From the NCBI GenBank assembly GCA_023053685.1, contig JALIGW010000010.1, forward strand, positions 12,694,919-12,758,918: a DNA stretch of 64,000 nt, given 5' to 3'. Positions within the stretch are counted from its first letter, which is position 1. Each line of letters begins with the position of its first letter. Shown piece after piece: positions 22,068 to 32,556 of this stretch. The stretch comes from Diadophis punctatus similis. Taxonomy: Eukaryota > Chordata > Lepidosauria > Squamata > Dipsadidae. The notes beneath the pieces are model-generated. The model was not told the origin of the DNA and did no database searches. It saw only the letters and a program-made list of their open reading frames with translations. Position numbers and translations under genes: made by a program.

Positions 22068-23183
22068 ATGGTAATCTGGGAGAGGATCTACAAAATTTTA
22101 GAACAACAAAAATCAATCTTAAAGGAAATGACAAGTAATACAACAAATATGCCCATGAAGGGGGGGAAGAAACCAGCACAAGCTGGAGCTGCAAGTGCAG
22201 CATCACCAGTCACTCAAAGGCAGATAGATGACATGTTACCAGTAGAAAAAGGGGGTACATCCCTTATGCAGAATATGAACAGTACACTAAACGTGGTTCA
22301 GGAAACAATGCTTAAATTACAGGAATTGATTACGCAAAATCATACCGAACTAAAATCAGATATTTTAAGATTGGACAATAGAATGGAGATGATACAGGAG
22401 GCGATAAAAAAAAATGAACAACGTATTAGTGGTGTGGAAAAAAAAACAGAACAAAATGAAAATAAAATTGAGAAGGTAGACCAGAGAGTGACAGAAATAA
22501 ATAGAGAGCTGGAGTCCTCACTAATCCATCTCGAAATGGATAGATCATCTTATTTCTTAAGAATACAAAATATTCCAGAGAATAAGGAGGAAGACTTGGG
22601 AGATGTGATGGCAGGGGTGGTAGCAGAAATTCTACAGCAAGACAAAACAGATACCAGAAATGAAATAGACGAAGTGTACAGGATACAAACCAACTACGCT
22701 AGACGCCACCGCCTGCCGAAAGAAATACATATAAGGTTTGCCAGAAAGAAAACAAGAGACAACGTTTACTTAGCCACGAGAGGGGGGACATTAACATACA
22801 AAGGGAGAGAAATAAACATCTTGAAACAAGTCCCAAGAAGGGTTAGGGAACGTAGAAGAGACTATAAGCCACTAGCAACATTGTTAAATAAAAAGAACAT
22901 TATATTCAGATGGCTCATTCCGGAGGGGATGATAATAAACTTGGAAGGACGAAAAGTAAAGGTAGATACCATAGAAAGAGCACAGGAGGTATATGAACAA
23001 CTTGCTGGTATGGAGAAAGAGATGGAAAGTGAAGGAAAAGTGGATGGGGCAAGTGAAGAAGAAGAGCAGGAGATTGAAGAAGAGGTACAGAGGGAGGGAA
23101 TTGAAGAGACTGAAGATTTAAATAAAAAAGTAGAGAGAATTAAAACAAGGACACAAACAGCAGCAGAAGCGAAAAGTAAATAG
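22068..23183 (+). CDS. L1 ORF1 protein
   Basis: A 371-residue RNA-binding protein of the L1 particle. Residues about 65-150 are heptad-rich coiled coil (trimerisation). The RRM follows, with the RNP-like YFLRIQNIPE at 162-171 and IHIRFARKKTRDNV near 223. The C-terminal domain (LKQVPRRVRERRRDYKPL) binds nucleic acid, and an acidic, glutamate-rich tail closes the protein. The ATG at 22068 is the first in the frame; a second, MPMKGGKK, lies 28 codons later and could also serve. ORF2 opens 19 bases after the stop in a different frame, so it must be reached by reinitiation or internal entry. Confidence 0.92.
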   Translation: MVIWERIYKILEQQKSILKEMTSNTTNMPMKGGKKPAQAGAASAASPVTQRQIDDMLPVEKGGTSLMQNMNSTLNVVQETMLKLQELITQNHTELKSDILRLDNRMEMIQEAIKKNEQRISGVEKKTEQNENKIEKVDQRVTEINRELESSLIHLEMDRSSYFLRIQNIPENKEEDLGDVMAGVVAEILQQDKTDTRNEIDEVYRIQTNYARRHRLPKEIHIRFARKKTRDNVYLATRGGTLTYKGREINILKQVPRRVRERRRDYKPLATLLNKKNIIFRWLIPEGMIINLEGRKVKVDTIERAQEVYEQLAGMEKEMESEGKVDGASEEEEQEIEEEVQREGIEETEDLNKKVERIKTRTQTAAEAKSK

Positions 23184-23202
23184 TTAGAAAAACACTTTAT
23201 AA

Positions 23203-26200
23203 ACAAAACCGGAAACGTTAAAGGAAACAAAACTTATATCATTAAACATTAATGGATTAAACAATGCACAAAAAAGAAGGAAAATATTTTCAAAATTAGT
23301 TAAACAAAAAGCAGAAGTAATATGTTTACAAGAAGTCCATATCAAACAAGTACATAAAAAATATCTGGAATATCCAAAACTAGGGAAATTATACGCATCA
23401 TTAGGGGAGAAAAAAAAGAAAGGTGTAGTAATATATGTACAAAAAGAGATTGAGTCTAAAGAAATAAAAGTAGACTCCAAAGGAAGATATATAATGGTGG
23501 AAATTGAAATAGGGGGAGAAAAAATATTATTAGTAAATATATACGCACCCAATCAAAAGCAAAAAAACTTCTATCAAAAGATACATGAGAAATTAATGAC
23601 AACTAAATATAAAAATATATGTTTAATAGGGGATTTTAATGGTATAATAGATCCAAAAAGAGACTACATAACAGGGAAAAACAAAAAAAATAACAAAAAT
23701 ACACTACCAACTACATTCAAGGACATGATAGAGGAGTTGAATTTGACAGATACATGGCGATTATTGCACCCTAAAGACAAACAATATACATTTCATTCAA
23801 TACCACACCAATCCTTTTCAAGAATAGACATGGTCTGGACAAATAAAGAAATATGCAAGAACATAGCATCGGTGGAGATAGCCCCAAACATATGGGCAGA
23901 CCATAGCCCCTTAATAGTAATATGGAAAGGGAAAAAGAAAAGAATAAGGAGATGGACTTTGAACACAAAAATACTCCAAGAAGATGAATACATACAAACA
24001 ATTACCAAAGAAATAAAATTATTTATGAAAGAGAATAAGAAACAGCCTACAACCATACAAAACTTATGGGATACATTAAAAGCATATATAAGGGGAATTA
24101 CAATTGCCTATACGGCAAAGAAAAATAGAGAAAAATGGCAGGAATACAATGAAAAAATAAAGGATATTCAGCAGTTAGAAAAAAGACTGCAAAAAGAACC
24201 AAAGGAAGAGAATACACATAAATTATTAATGGAAACGAGACATAAATTGAATTTAATTGAACAACAGGAATATTTGAAGGATATTAGGCTTACAAAACAA
24301 ACATTCTTTGAAACAGCAAATAAACCCGGTAGATGGCTAGCTTATAAAATTAAAAAGGAAAAAAGCAATAGAATTATAAATCAACTGATAGACACAAATG
24401 GGGAAATACAACACTCAGATGAAAAAATAAAAGAAATTGCAACAGAATACTATAGAGACTTATACAGACAGGACCCAGTGGAACTAAATAAAATAAAAGA
24501 ATATTTAAAGGAAATTAGTATGCCGCAAATAGAGGAAATTGATAAGGAAATGTTAAACAGGGATATTACAATACAGGAAATTCAAAATGCAATTCAAAAA
24601 CAAAACAACAATAAAACACCAGGACCGGATGGATTTCCAGGGGAATATTACAAAAAAATGAGTACAATACTAGAGGATATTCTATTAGAGCTATATAATG
24701 AAGCATTAACAGGAGCTAGGATACCAAATACGTGGAGGGAAACATATATCACCACGATCATGAAAGAAGGTACCGAGAAAAATCATATACAAAACTACAG
24801 ACCAATTTCGTTGTTGAACACAGATTATAAAATTTTTATGACAATTATGGCAGAAAGAACCAAAAAAATACTAAATAAAATTATCTATTCGGATCAAAAT
24901 GGATTTTTACCAATGCGGCAGATAAAAAACAATACAAGAATCGTCTTAAATATATTGGAATATTACGAAGCGCATCCAGAAAAGCAGGTCGCCCTAGCTT
25001 TCCTGGATGCGCAAAAAGCGTTCGACAATGTAAATTGGCAGTATATGATAGGTTTGATCAAAGAGATGAAATTTGGCGACAAATTTGAAAAAATTATAGA
25101 AACAATCTACACCTCCCAGTCAGCCAAGATTATGATAAATGGGGATATGACACAATCATTCCGGATCTTTAAAGGAGTACGTCAGGGATGTCCGATGTCA
25201 CCTCTGCTCTTTATCTTAACATTGGAAACATTACTAAACAAAATTCGAAATAATAAGGATATTAAGGGAACAAAGATTAGAAACCAGGAGTATAAATTAC
25301 AGGCATTTGCCGATGATCTCGTATTTTTTATAGAAGAACCAATTGAAACAGGGCAAAAACTGATTAAAGAGATAGAGGAATACGGAGAATTGGCAGGATT
25401 GAAAATCAATAAACAAAAAACTAAACTATTAACAAAAAATATGACAATAAAACAAAAAGATGAATTAGAAGAGAAATTAGGCTTACAAACAACCAAAACA
25501 ATTAAACATCTAGGGATAATACTAACAAATAGATGTTCATCTATTAAAAAAGACAATTATGACAAATTAGTAAACCAAACAAGATTAGAATTAGAAAAAT
25601 GGAAAAAATTACAGTTATCATTATTAGGGCGTATAGCTGCAATTAAAATGAGTATACTGCCAAAATTTTTATACCTATTCCAAACAGTTCCGATCAAATT
25701 AGAGACTAAATTTTTTACTAATTTGAATAAAATTATATCTAAATTTATATGGCAAAACAAAAAACCAAGAATCAAATTAGCAAATTTACAGGATGATAAG
25801 AGCAGAGGTGGTCTAGGGCTCCCTGACTGGAAACTTTACTACAAAGCAGCATCCTTGGCGTGGATAAAAGAATGGATAAACTTAACTAACAAAAGAATAC
25901 TAACACTAGAGGGCCACGACCTACAAATGGGATGGCATGCTTACATATGGAGAGATGGAACTAAGCCACAACTTAGCTTCAACCAACACCTAATTAGAAA
26001 ATCTTTGTTAAAAACATGGTATGAAATCAAAAAGAAGAACTACATGAAAATCCCCAAATGGCTTTCAATTATAGAAGCCATGACCTACCCCAACCTAATT
26101 GATATAACCAAAGCAGCAAAATATAGCGATATATTAGATCTGACAGGGAAATTAAAAAGTAGAGAACAATTGGCGGAACAAAATATAAATATTGATTGGT

Positions 26201-26967
26201 TGACCTACTTACAATTAAAAACTCGACACAAAAAAGATACTGAGGGTATGGGTATAGAAATGGAAATGCAAAAATTGGATAAAATTTTGATTGGCCCGGA
26301 CGAAAAAATAATATCAAAACTATATAAATATCTGCTGGAATTCGATAAAATGGAGGAAATTGTCAAGGAACCCATGATAGCATGGGCAAAAAACGTAGGC
26401 CACAACATACACTTAGCTGACTGGGAGAAAACATGGAATATAAACTGCAAAATAACTAAGTCAACAGCATATAAAGAGAATTATTATAAAATGTTTTATA
26501 GATGGCATTTAGCTCCATCAAGATTGGCCAAAATATACCCAAAAATGAATTCGGCTTGCTGGAAATGTAAAAAAGACATAGGTACCTTCTTTCATGCGTG
26601 GTGGTTGTGTCCCGAAGCAAAGGGCTACTGGAAAAAAGTGCATGCCTGGTTACAAGAAATTACTGAGAGAACAATGGAATTTACCCCAGAATTTTTCCTT
26701 CTGGGGATAATGGAAAAACAACATCCAAAAAATATACAATATTTAATACTACATATTACAACTGCGGCAAGAATAACATATGCACAATATTGGAAAGACA
26801 ATCAAATCCCACCAGAAAATATACTAATGGACAAAATATATAGATGTGCCGAAATGGACATGCTGACTATTCAACTCAAAGGACAATGCGACTCAGAATA
26901 CTACAAAACATGGACTAGATGGTACAACTGGACTAAAAAAAAGAGGAAAGACTGTGTGACAACGTGA
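23203..26967 (+). CDS. L1 ORF2 protein: endonuclease-reverse transcriptase, no AUG near its start
   Basis: The frame is open for 1254 codons after a TAA at 23200-23202, close to the usual L1 ORF2 length. The endonuclease shows LNINGLN (N17), LQEVH (E44), GDFNG (D144, N146), SRIDMVW and DHSPLIV. The RT shows KTPGPDGFPGEYY, VRQGCPMSPLLF and the catalytic FADDLVFF near residue 701. A Cys/His block (CWKCKK ... HAWWLC) lies near the C terminus. The first in-frame ATG is codon 98, inside the endonuclease after N17 and E44. Starting there would remove catalytic residues, so translation probably begins at a non-AUG codon, as has been shown possible for mammalian L1. Function: nicks target DNA and primes reverse transcription on it. 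Confidence 0.92.
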   Translation, partial: TKPETLKETKLISLNINGLNNAQKRRKIFSKLVKQKAEVICLQEVHIKQVHKKYLEYPKLGKLYASLGEKKKKGVVIYVQKEIESKEIKVDSKGRYIMVEIEIGGEKILLVNIYAPNQKQKNFYQKIHEKLMTTKYKNICLIGDFNGIIDPKRDYITGKNKKNNKNTLPTTFKDMIEELNLTDTWRLLHPKDKQYTFHSIPHQSFSRIDMVWTNKEICKNIASVEIAPNIWADHSPLIVIWKGKKKRIRRWTLNTKILQEDEYIQTITKEIKLFMKENKKQPTTIQNLWDTLKAYIRGITIAYTAKKNREKWQEYNEKIKDIQQLEKRLQKEPKEENTHKLLMETRHKLNLIEQQEYLKDIRLTKQTFFETANKPGRWLAYKIKKEKSNRIINQLIDTNGEIQHSDEKIKEIATEYYRDLYRQDPVELNKIKEYLKEISMPQIEEIDKEMLNRDITIQEIQNAIQKQNNNKTPGPDGFPGEYYKKMSTILEDILLELYNEALTGARIPNTWRETYITTIMKEGTEKNHIQNYRPISLLNTDYKIFMTIMAERTKKILNKIIYSDQNGFLPMRQIKNNTRIVLNILEYYEAHPEKQVALAFLDAQKAFDNVNWQYMIGLIKEMKFGDKFEKIIETIYTSQSAKIMINGDMTQSFRIFKGVRQGCPMSPLLFILTLETLLNKIRNNKDIKGTKIRNQEYKLQAFADDLVFFIEEPIETGQKLIKEIEEYGELAGLKINKQKTKLLTKNMTIKQKDELEEKLGLQTTKTIKHLGIILTNRCSSIKKDNYDKLVNQTRLELEKWKKLQLSLLGRIAAIKMSILPKFLYLFQTVPIKLETKFFTNLNKIISKFIWQNKKPRIKLANLQDDKSRGGLGLPDWKLYYKAASLAWIKEWINLTNKRILTLEGHDLQMGWHAYIWRDGTKPQLSFNQHLIRKSLLKTWYEIKKKNYMKIPKWLSIIEAMTYPNLIDITKAAKYSDILDLTGKLKSREQLAEQNINIDWLTYLQLKTRHKKDTEGMGIEMEMQKLDKILIGPDEKIISKLYKYLLEFDKMEEIVKEPMIAWAKNVGHNIHLADWEKTWNINCKITKSTAYKENYYKMFYRWHLAPSRLAKIYPKMNSACWKCKKDIGTFFHAWWLCPEAKGYWKKVHAWLQEITERTMEFTPEFFLLGIMEKQHPKNIQYLILHITTAARITYAQYWKDNQIPPENILMDKIYRCAEMDMLTIQLKGQCDSEYYKTWTRWYNWTKKKRKDCVTT

Positions 26968-27132
26968 GAAGAAAACAAAGACAGAAAAGATTGTAAATTT
27001 ATGATTTAATGTGCATAATTGAGATATAACAAATGTTGTAAAAACGGGTGTAGATCTGTATCAAAATATTCAGATGTTTAATGAAGAAAAATAATAAAAA
27101 AAAATTTAAAAAAAAAAAAAGAGTCTAGAAGA

Positions 27133-27200
27133 AGGCAAGATAGAAAACAACTGAGAGAGAAACAACCACAGGAAGAAAAACTGTCTTCAACTGCCTATAT
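27133..27200 (+). pseudogene. Hybrid copia gag, middle fragment
   Basis: A short gag piece between the L1 duplication and the MITE. It encodes the RQDRKQLREKQPQEEK linker ahead of the zinc knuckle and ends in the MITE target GCCTATAT. Confidence 0.85.
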
Positions 27201-27621
27201 CAGTGATGGCGAACCTTTTTTTCCTCGGGTGCCGAAAGCGCGGGCGCGGGTGCCATCGCGCATGCGCGAGTGCCGATACCATAATTCAATGCCTAGGAAA
27301 GGTGAAAACTGCCTCCCCTGTCCCCCCAGAGGCCCTCTGGAGGCCAGAAATTGCCCATTTCCCAACTACTGGTGGGCCCGATAGGCCCGTTTTTCCCCTC
27401 CCCAGGCTCCAGAGGCTTCCCTGAAATCTGGGGAGGGCAAAAATGCCCTCCCCCGTCCCCCCGGAGACCCACCGGAAGCTGAAAATGCCCTCCCGGAGAC
27501 CCTCCGTGCAAGCAGATAATCAGCTGGCCACCACACACATGCACGCTGGAGCTGAGTTACGGCAACAGCTCGCGTGCCGGCAGATATGGCTCCGCGTGCC
27601 CCCTGAGGTTCGCCATCACTG
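27201..27621. mobile_element. hAT-type MITE, complete
   Basis: A 421-bp element with CAGTGATGGCGAACC and GGTTCGCCATCACTG ends and the 8-bp duplication GCCTATAT (27193-27200 and 27622-27629). The empty site is seen in copia A near 10565. A partial copy of this same insertion, with the same flank, is at 13882-14089. No ORF. Confidence 0.93.
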
Positions 27622-27629
27622 GCCTATAT

Positions 27630-29065
27630 TGTTAGGAAATGTTATTCTTGTGGGGCTAAGGGTCATATAGCCAGATTCTGTAAAATGGGTAAAAAGCAGA
27701 ATGCTAGTAATATGCAGAGAGCTTATAATGATGTTAGTGTAGCTATATCAAGTACAAATAAAACTGTAAGCCATGATATCTGGATAATAGACAGTGGAGC
27801 ATCTCAGTGTATAACTAAAAGTAAAGAGAGATTTATTAATATGACTAAAAGTAATCAGCATGTATCATTAGCAAATGGCTGGAAATTGAGAGTATCCGGA
27901 GAAGGTAATGCATATTGTTCATGTATTAATGAAAGTTTACCAATGTTATATGTACCTAACCTTATATATAACTTACTATCTGTGAGAGAATTGGTAAAAG
28001 CAGGGTTTGTGGTAACTTTTCAGGGAGATAAATGTTTAATTGAAAAACAAGGTAAAAAAGTTACTGCAAGATTGCATGATGGCTTATACATTATCCATGA
28101 TAATCCATTAAATGCTAATTCAGTTTATGAAAATAGAAAGCCTCATGACGAATGTATTCATTTGCTCCATAGACGTATGGGACATTTGAATTTCAAAATT
28201 TTAAAGAAAACTGTTGAGTTATCAAATGGTATAAAATTAAAACCTTGCGCAAGATATTTAAATTGTAATGCTTGCAATCAGGAAAAGAGCAAGGTAATTC
28301 CTGCAAACAGGTTAAATGGATTTAAAACCAAGGAACCATTAGAGGTTGTATTTGCTGATCTCATTGGCCCTAAGAAACCCAGTTTAGGTGGAGCCTGTTA
28401 TATATTGAGCATAGTTGATCATTTTTCTAGATATGGTTTCTGTTATCTGATGAAAACAAAAACAGAAACATATCAGCATTTTGTAAACTGGTTAAGGTTT
28501 GTTGAACGAAAACTGAATAAGAAACTGATTAGTTTAGTAACAGATAACGGTACTGAGTTTACCAATAAGAGATTTGAAGATATGCTAAAGAGGGCTGGTA
28601 TTGAACATAAGCGTTCTGCTCCTTATAATGCGTATATTGAATGTAGAGGTCAGACATTACAGGCTATGTCTAGAACCATGATTTCAGATTCTGGTTTACC
28701 AGAGAGACTCTGGGGTGAAGCTATAATGTGTGCTAACCATGTTTTGAACAATGTAGTGAATGCAACAACTGGTGAATTGCCATTTACTCGTTGGTATGGT
28801 AGGAAACCAAATCTTAGTTATTTGCATACATTTGGTGCACCAGCATGGGTGCATATTCCCACACAAGTAAGGCGAAAGGGACAACATGGAGCACGGAAAT
28901 TATGTTTTGTAGGGTATGAATCTAATCATAGATCATTTAGATTCTGGGAGCCAGGTACTACTAGAGTATATTGTAGTGCAAGTGCTAAATTCCTTGAGCA
29001 TGTTGGATGGAGTAAACTGGAACAGGAATACAAGGAACAAGATAGTATTGTTGTTGAGGATCCAT
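27630..29065 (+). pseudogene. copia B gag end, protease and integrase
   Basis: Continues gag with the zinc knuckle CYSCGAKGHIARFC (27645-27686, with a stop TAG after GHI) and then protease (WIIDSGAS) and integrase. The HHCC finger, FADLIGPKK, VTDNGTEF and the third acidic site (AYIECRGQTL) are all present, so the integrase active site looks whole. The frame runs to GAGGATCCAT, where a deletion joins it to RT at about 29064. The stop within the zinc knuckle region and the loss of the RT start make this copy non-autonomous. Confidence 0.88.
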
Positions 29066-30256
29066 GTCGAAACTGCATATCTACATGCACCTTTACAACA
29101 TACCATTTATATGAGAAAGCCATTAGGTTTAAAAGATGATGGAAAAAATGATTATTGGAAATTAAAGAAAAGTCTTTATGGTTTAAAGCAATCAGGTTAT
29201 GAATGGAATAAATGCATTGTAAAAGAATTAGTTTCCATGGATTTTAAAGCTGGTATAGCTGATCCTTGTTTATTTAGGAGAGAGAAAGATGGTTTGATTT
29301 CTCTGTTGCTATTATTTACAGATGATAGAGCGATTATAACAAAGACTGAACAAGAAGCAAATGATATTGTTTCTGAATTACAAAGAAAGTTCAAGATTAG
29401 AAATTTAGGAGAAATTAAACATTATTTGGGTCTTGATATAATGAAGACAAATAGAGGATTCAAAATTTCGCAAGCTAAGAAGATTAGCCAATTGTTAAAA
29501 AGATATAACCTGGAGAATTGTAAAACTGCTAAGACACCAATGGATCAGGGATTTACAAATAGTGATAGTAAATGTCCTGTGTTTGATAAGGAGATATATC
29601 AGTCTCTAATTGGTAGCCTCTCATATTTGAATAATTGGTCTAGACCAGATATATCTTACAGCGTAAATCAACTGGCTAGATATAATGCTGAACCAAATGA
29701 AAGGCATTGGCAAGCAGCTAAACGAATACTTAGATACCTAAAACACACAATACATTATTCTTTATATTTAGAACCGAGAAATGAATTAGTGTTAACTGCA
29801 TATGCTGATGCAAGTTTTGCTACTGATGCAATGACTCGCAAATCGACATCAGGTATAGTGGTAATGTTGGGTAATGCTTTAATAGGGTGGAAATCTATTA
29901 GGCAACAACATATTAGTTTATCCACTATGGAAGCAGAATTCTCGAGTTTATCATTAATGTGTACAGAATTGGTGTATTATAAACAATTGTTAAAGGATAT
30001 AGGAATTACTGTACAGGAGCCATTTATTGTGTATGAAGACAATCAATCTGCCATTAGTATGGCTAATAGTTTGGCTGTGAAAACAAGGTCGAAACATACT
30101 GATTTGAGATATCTGAATGTTAGACAATGTGTTCAAAATAAAATGGTTAAGTTGGAATACTGCATGACTGAACAGAATATTGCAGATCATTTCACTAAAG
30201 CGCAAGGTGCAATTAAACACAAAGAGTGTTGTGAAAACTATGGTTTAAAGATGTAA
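29066..30256 (+). pseudogene. copia B RT (5' deleted) and RNase H
   Basis: Begins inside RT at VETAYLHAPL. Everything between the integrase tail and this point, the linker and the RT N-terminal fingers seen in copia A at 3535-3987 and 7419-7520, is missing. The join has about two bases of shared sequence (AT). RT continues with YGLKQSGYEWN and FTDDRAII, where R replaces the I of copia A next to the catalytic pair. RNase H (YADASFATD, LSTMEAEF) and the natural end GLKM and TAA follow. Confidence 0.9.
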
Positions 30257-30277
30257 GGTATTATATATTGACCTACC

Positions 30278-30289
30278 CAAAGGGGAGAA
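30278..30289 (+). other. Polypurine tract of copia B
   Basis: AAAGGGGAGAA, directly before the 3' LTR. Confidence 0.85.
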
Positions 30290-30759
30290 TGTTAGGTCTC
30301 TGACCATAACGATTGTGTAGACAATATATGTTTAGTTTTTAATAGAGCTATGTCTGTTTAGCTGAGGTGTTGCAGACTGCCACAAGAGGGAGCTAGAGTT
30401 CGCAGCTTATGTCTCTGGGAGTCCCTCTCTGTTTGTCTTTGTCTCTGCTACTCATTAGAGCAAGACATTGTGTATGTATGCTCTGCATTTCTCTCTGTGT
30501 TGTAGTTATGTATTATAGCTAAAATGTATTTGTACTTGATAATATTTGGATTGTTATTATGACTATTAAGTGTATGACTTTGGACTGTTTATAGGAAAAT
30601 GCTATTTCTTAAAGTAAACTTTAACTCAAGTTACTCAATTTCTTAAAGTAAACTTTAACTCAAGTTAGTGTATCTGTGTGTGGCTGAGTACTTATTCACA
30701 ACTGATCTCAATCTAAACGTTTCTGTATGCACAAGGAATACTCTGCTAATACATTAACA
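30290..30759 (+). repeat. 3' LTR of copia B
   Basis: A 470-bp LTR from TGTTAGG to CATTAACA. It includes a short internal duplication near 30620-30665 (TTTCTTAAAGTAAACTTTAA twice) and lacks the A-lineage hairpin. It is followed by GAAAC, the partner of GTTTC at 15732-15736. Confidence 0.93.
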
Positions 30760-30764
30760 GAAAC

Positions 30765-31632
30765 TGAGTTTAAGGATTGTATGAAAATGGGGTTAAAATA
30801 GTGGAGAAATTATAAGGATGGAAATATGGGAAAAGACTAAATCTATAATTTAAATGTTGGTGATGTGAAGATGTTATGTATTTTTGTATATGATGGTTAT
30901 GTAAAAAAAGGAAAAGAAAGTTAAGGCTTTTTGGATAAAAATATGGTGGACTATTCAAAACATTTTATAGAAAAGATCAAGTTTATAACACAATTTTTTT
31001 GTTGTGAACAACTACGGACTGTACTGTAATAGTAATTAAGTTGATTTTAAATGCCAGATTATTGGAGGTATAGTGTGGGAAGAAGAAAGATTCATCTATT
31101 ATCAAGGAATTGACTCTGATGGTTGTGCATCTGGCTGAGATGGCGAAAAAAAGGAAAAAAAAATTTCCCTCTTTTTATTATTATATTTTAAAGATTACTT
31201 AAAATGAAAGATATATAGTGGAATGGACTAGAGATGATATAAGTTAAAAAAATTATTTTTGACTATTTTTAAAAGGTCTTGAGTTATACGGAATTAAAGA
31301 TCTAGAATAATTGTGAAATTAATAATTTGATATATTGAAATGTTAGTTTATTAATGATATATGCTTAATTTTTAGATTATGTTTAAAAGGTTTTGAGTAA
31401 CAAGCAGTTAAAGAACTAGAGAAATTTTGAAATTAATAATCTGTTAGTATATTTTAATTTTATGTTTATTGAATACTATACCCTGTGCTTTTTCTGCGGA
31501 AGTCGGGGGTGGTGGTGGGGTGGTGAGAGGGGGGGAGGGAAAGGGGGTGGGGAGGGGTCTGGGGGGCAGGGGGGGAGAAAAGAGAAAATGTTTGTACTTT
31601 GTACTAATAAAACTTTTTGAATAAAAAAAAAG
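30765..31632 (+). mobile_element. HAL1-like copy 2, 3' UTR
   Basis: AT-rich sequence with a G-rich block near 31500-31575, then GTACTTTGTACTAATAAAAC and an A tail. The end matches the end of copy 1 at 7368-7400. No ORF2 remnant is seen. It is the downstream part of the element at 15737-17283, displaced by the inversion. Confidence 0.82.
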
Positions 31633-32475
31633 AATGTTTATTGTCCTTATATTTGTAAGTCAAGGACTTTGTTTTAAGAGACATTTTAGCAATTAGAAAT
31701 TGGAATTTATGATTGTTAGTCAAATGCTGACAAATTCTATTTATGTAAATTGACTACAAATGCAATTTGATACTTACAACCTATTCATCCTTACTTAGAT
31801 TATTTATGCTGAGTTGACTTTCCTGATTTGAGTTACTGAACGGCCTCAGGTGTGCATAATAATATTGATAGTACAACCAACGAAGTGTATTTTAAAAAAT
31901 ATTTGTACTGTATAGTGGAAAAAGAATGGCAAAAAATGTAGAAGATGATCAGACTAATCAGGCATTTTGTGAGTCAAATAGATGCAAATCCCTGTAAATT
32001 TTACTCCAAAAGTTCATGAACAGAAATAATAGCAAGGATTTTAAAGCCTTTTTGTAGCAGAAAAACTGGCAAAATAAGGTGCAATAAGATCACCTACATT
32101 ATTACTTGCTCTATGCTGTTCAGGATACAAAGTACAGACATCATAAAAGCAAATAGGAAATTGATTCCAAGTGATATACATATACTTTTACCTACCTTAA
32201 TTGTCTAAAATTTGAAGCACAGGAATATATTAAAAATGAATATTAACTAGATTAATACCCATTTTAATATGAATCTTCTCTAAAGCAATACATAAAAAGT
32301 TCAAATTGCAAGGTCCTGCTCATGAATGCAGACTCCATTCAGTTCTAAAACTCTTTTTCTGAAATCAGTGACCTGTAACTCATGCAGATACCCTTTCAAG
32401 AAAAACACTGAAGCATTAGAGGAACCCATGTGTGGAAGTCCAAATGGTGGCATACAAAGGCAGAAATGCCTGGGT
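31633..32475. other. No feature recognised
   Basis: AT-rich sequence with no long frame, motif or recognisable repeat end. It may be ordinary intergenic DNA or very old repeat. Confidence 0.5.
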
Positions 32476-32556
32476 TTAGATTAGATTAGATTATTGTTAG
32501 AGTTGGAAGGGACCTTGTAGGTCATCTAGTCCAACCCCCCGCTCAAGCAGGAGTCC

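Larger units (their letters stand above)
20725..27118 (+). mobile_element. Full-length L1 LINE with both ORFs open
   Basis: A 6.39-kb L1 inserted in copia gag with a perfect 14-bp target duplication, AAGAGTCTAGAAGA (20711-20724 and 27119-27132). It has a 1.34-kb 5' UTR that starts GC-rich, ORF1 (22068-23183), a 19-bp gap, ORF2 (open from 23203 to 26967), a 150-bp 3' UTR with AATAAA and a poly(A) tail. Neither frame has an internal stop. The exact duplication and open frames point to a recent insertion. It is the youngest or one of the youngest events in the cluster, because it splits the already hybrid copia body. Confidence 0.95.

Noticed and set aside
25182..26450. Minus-strand frames inside L1 ORF2
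   Set aside because: Shadows of the real plus-strand ORF2.
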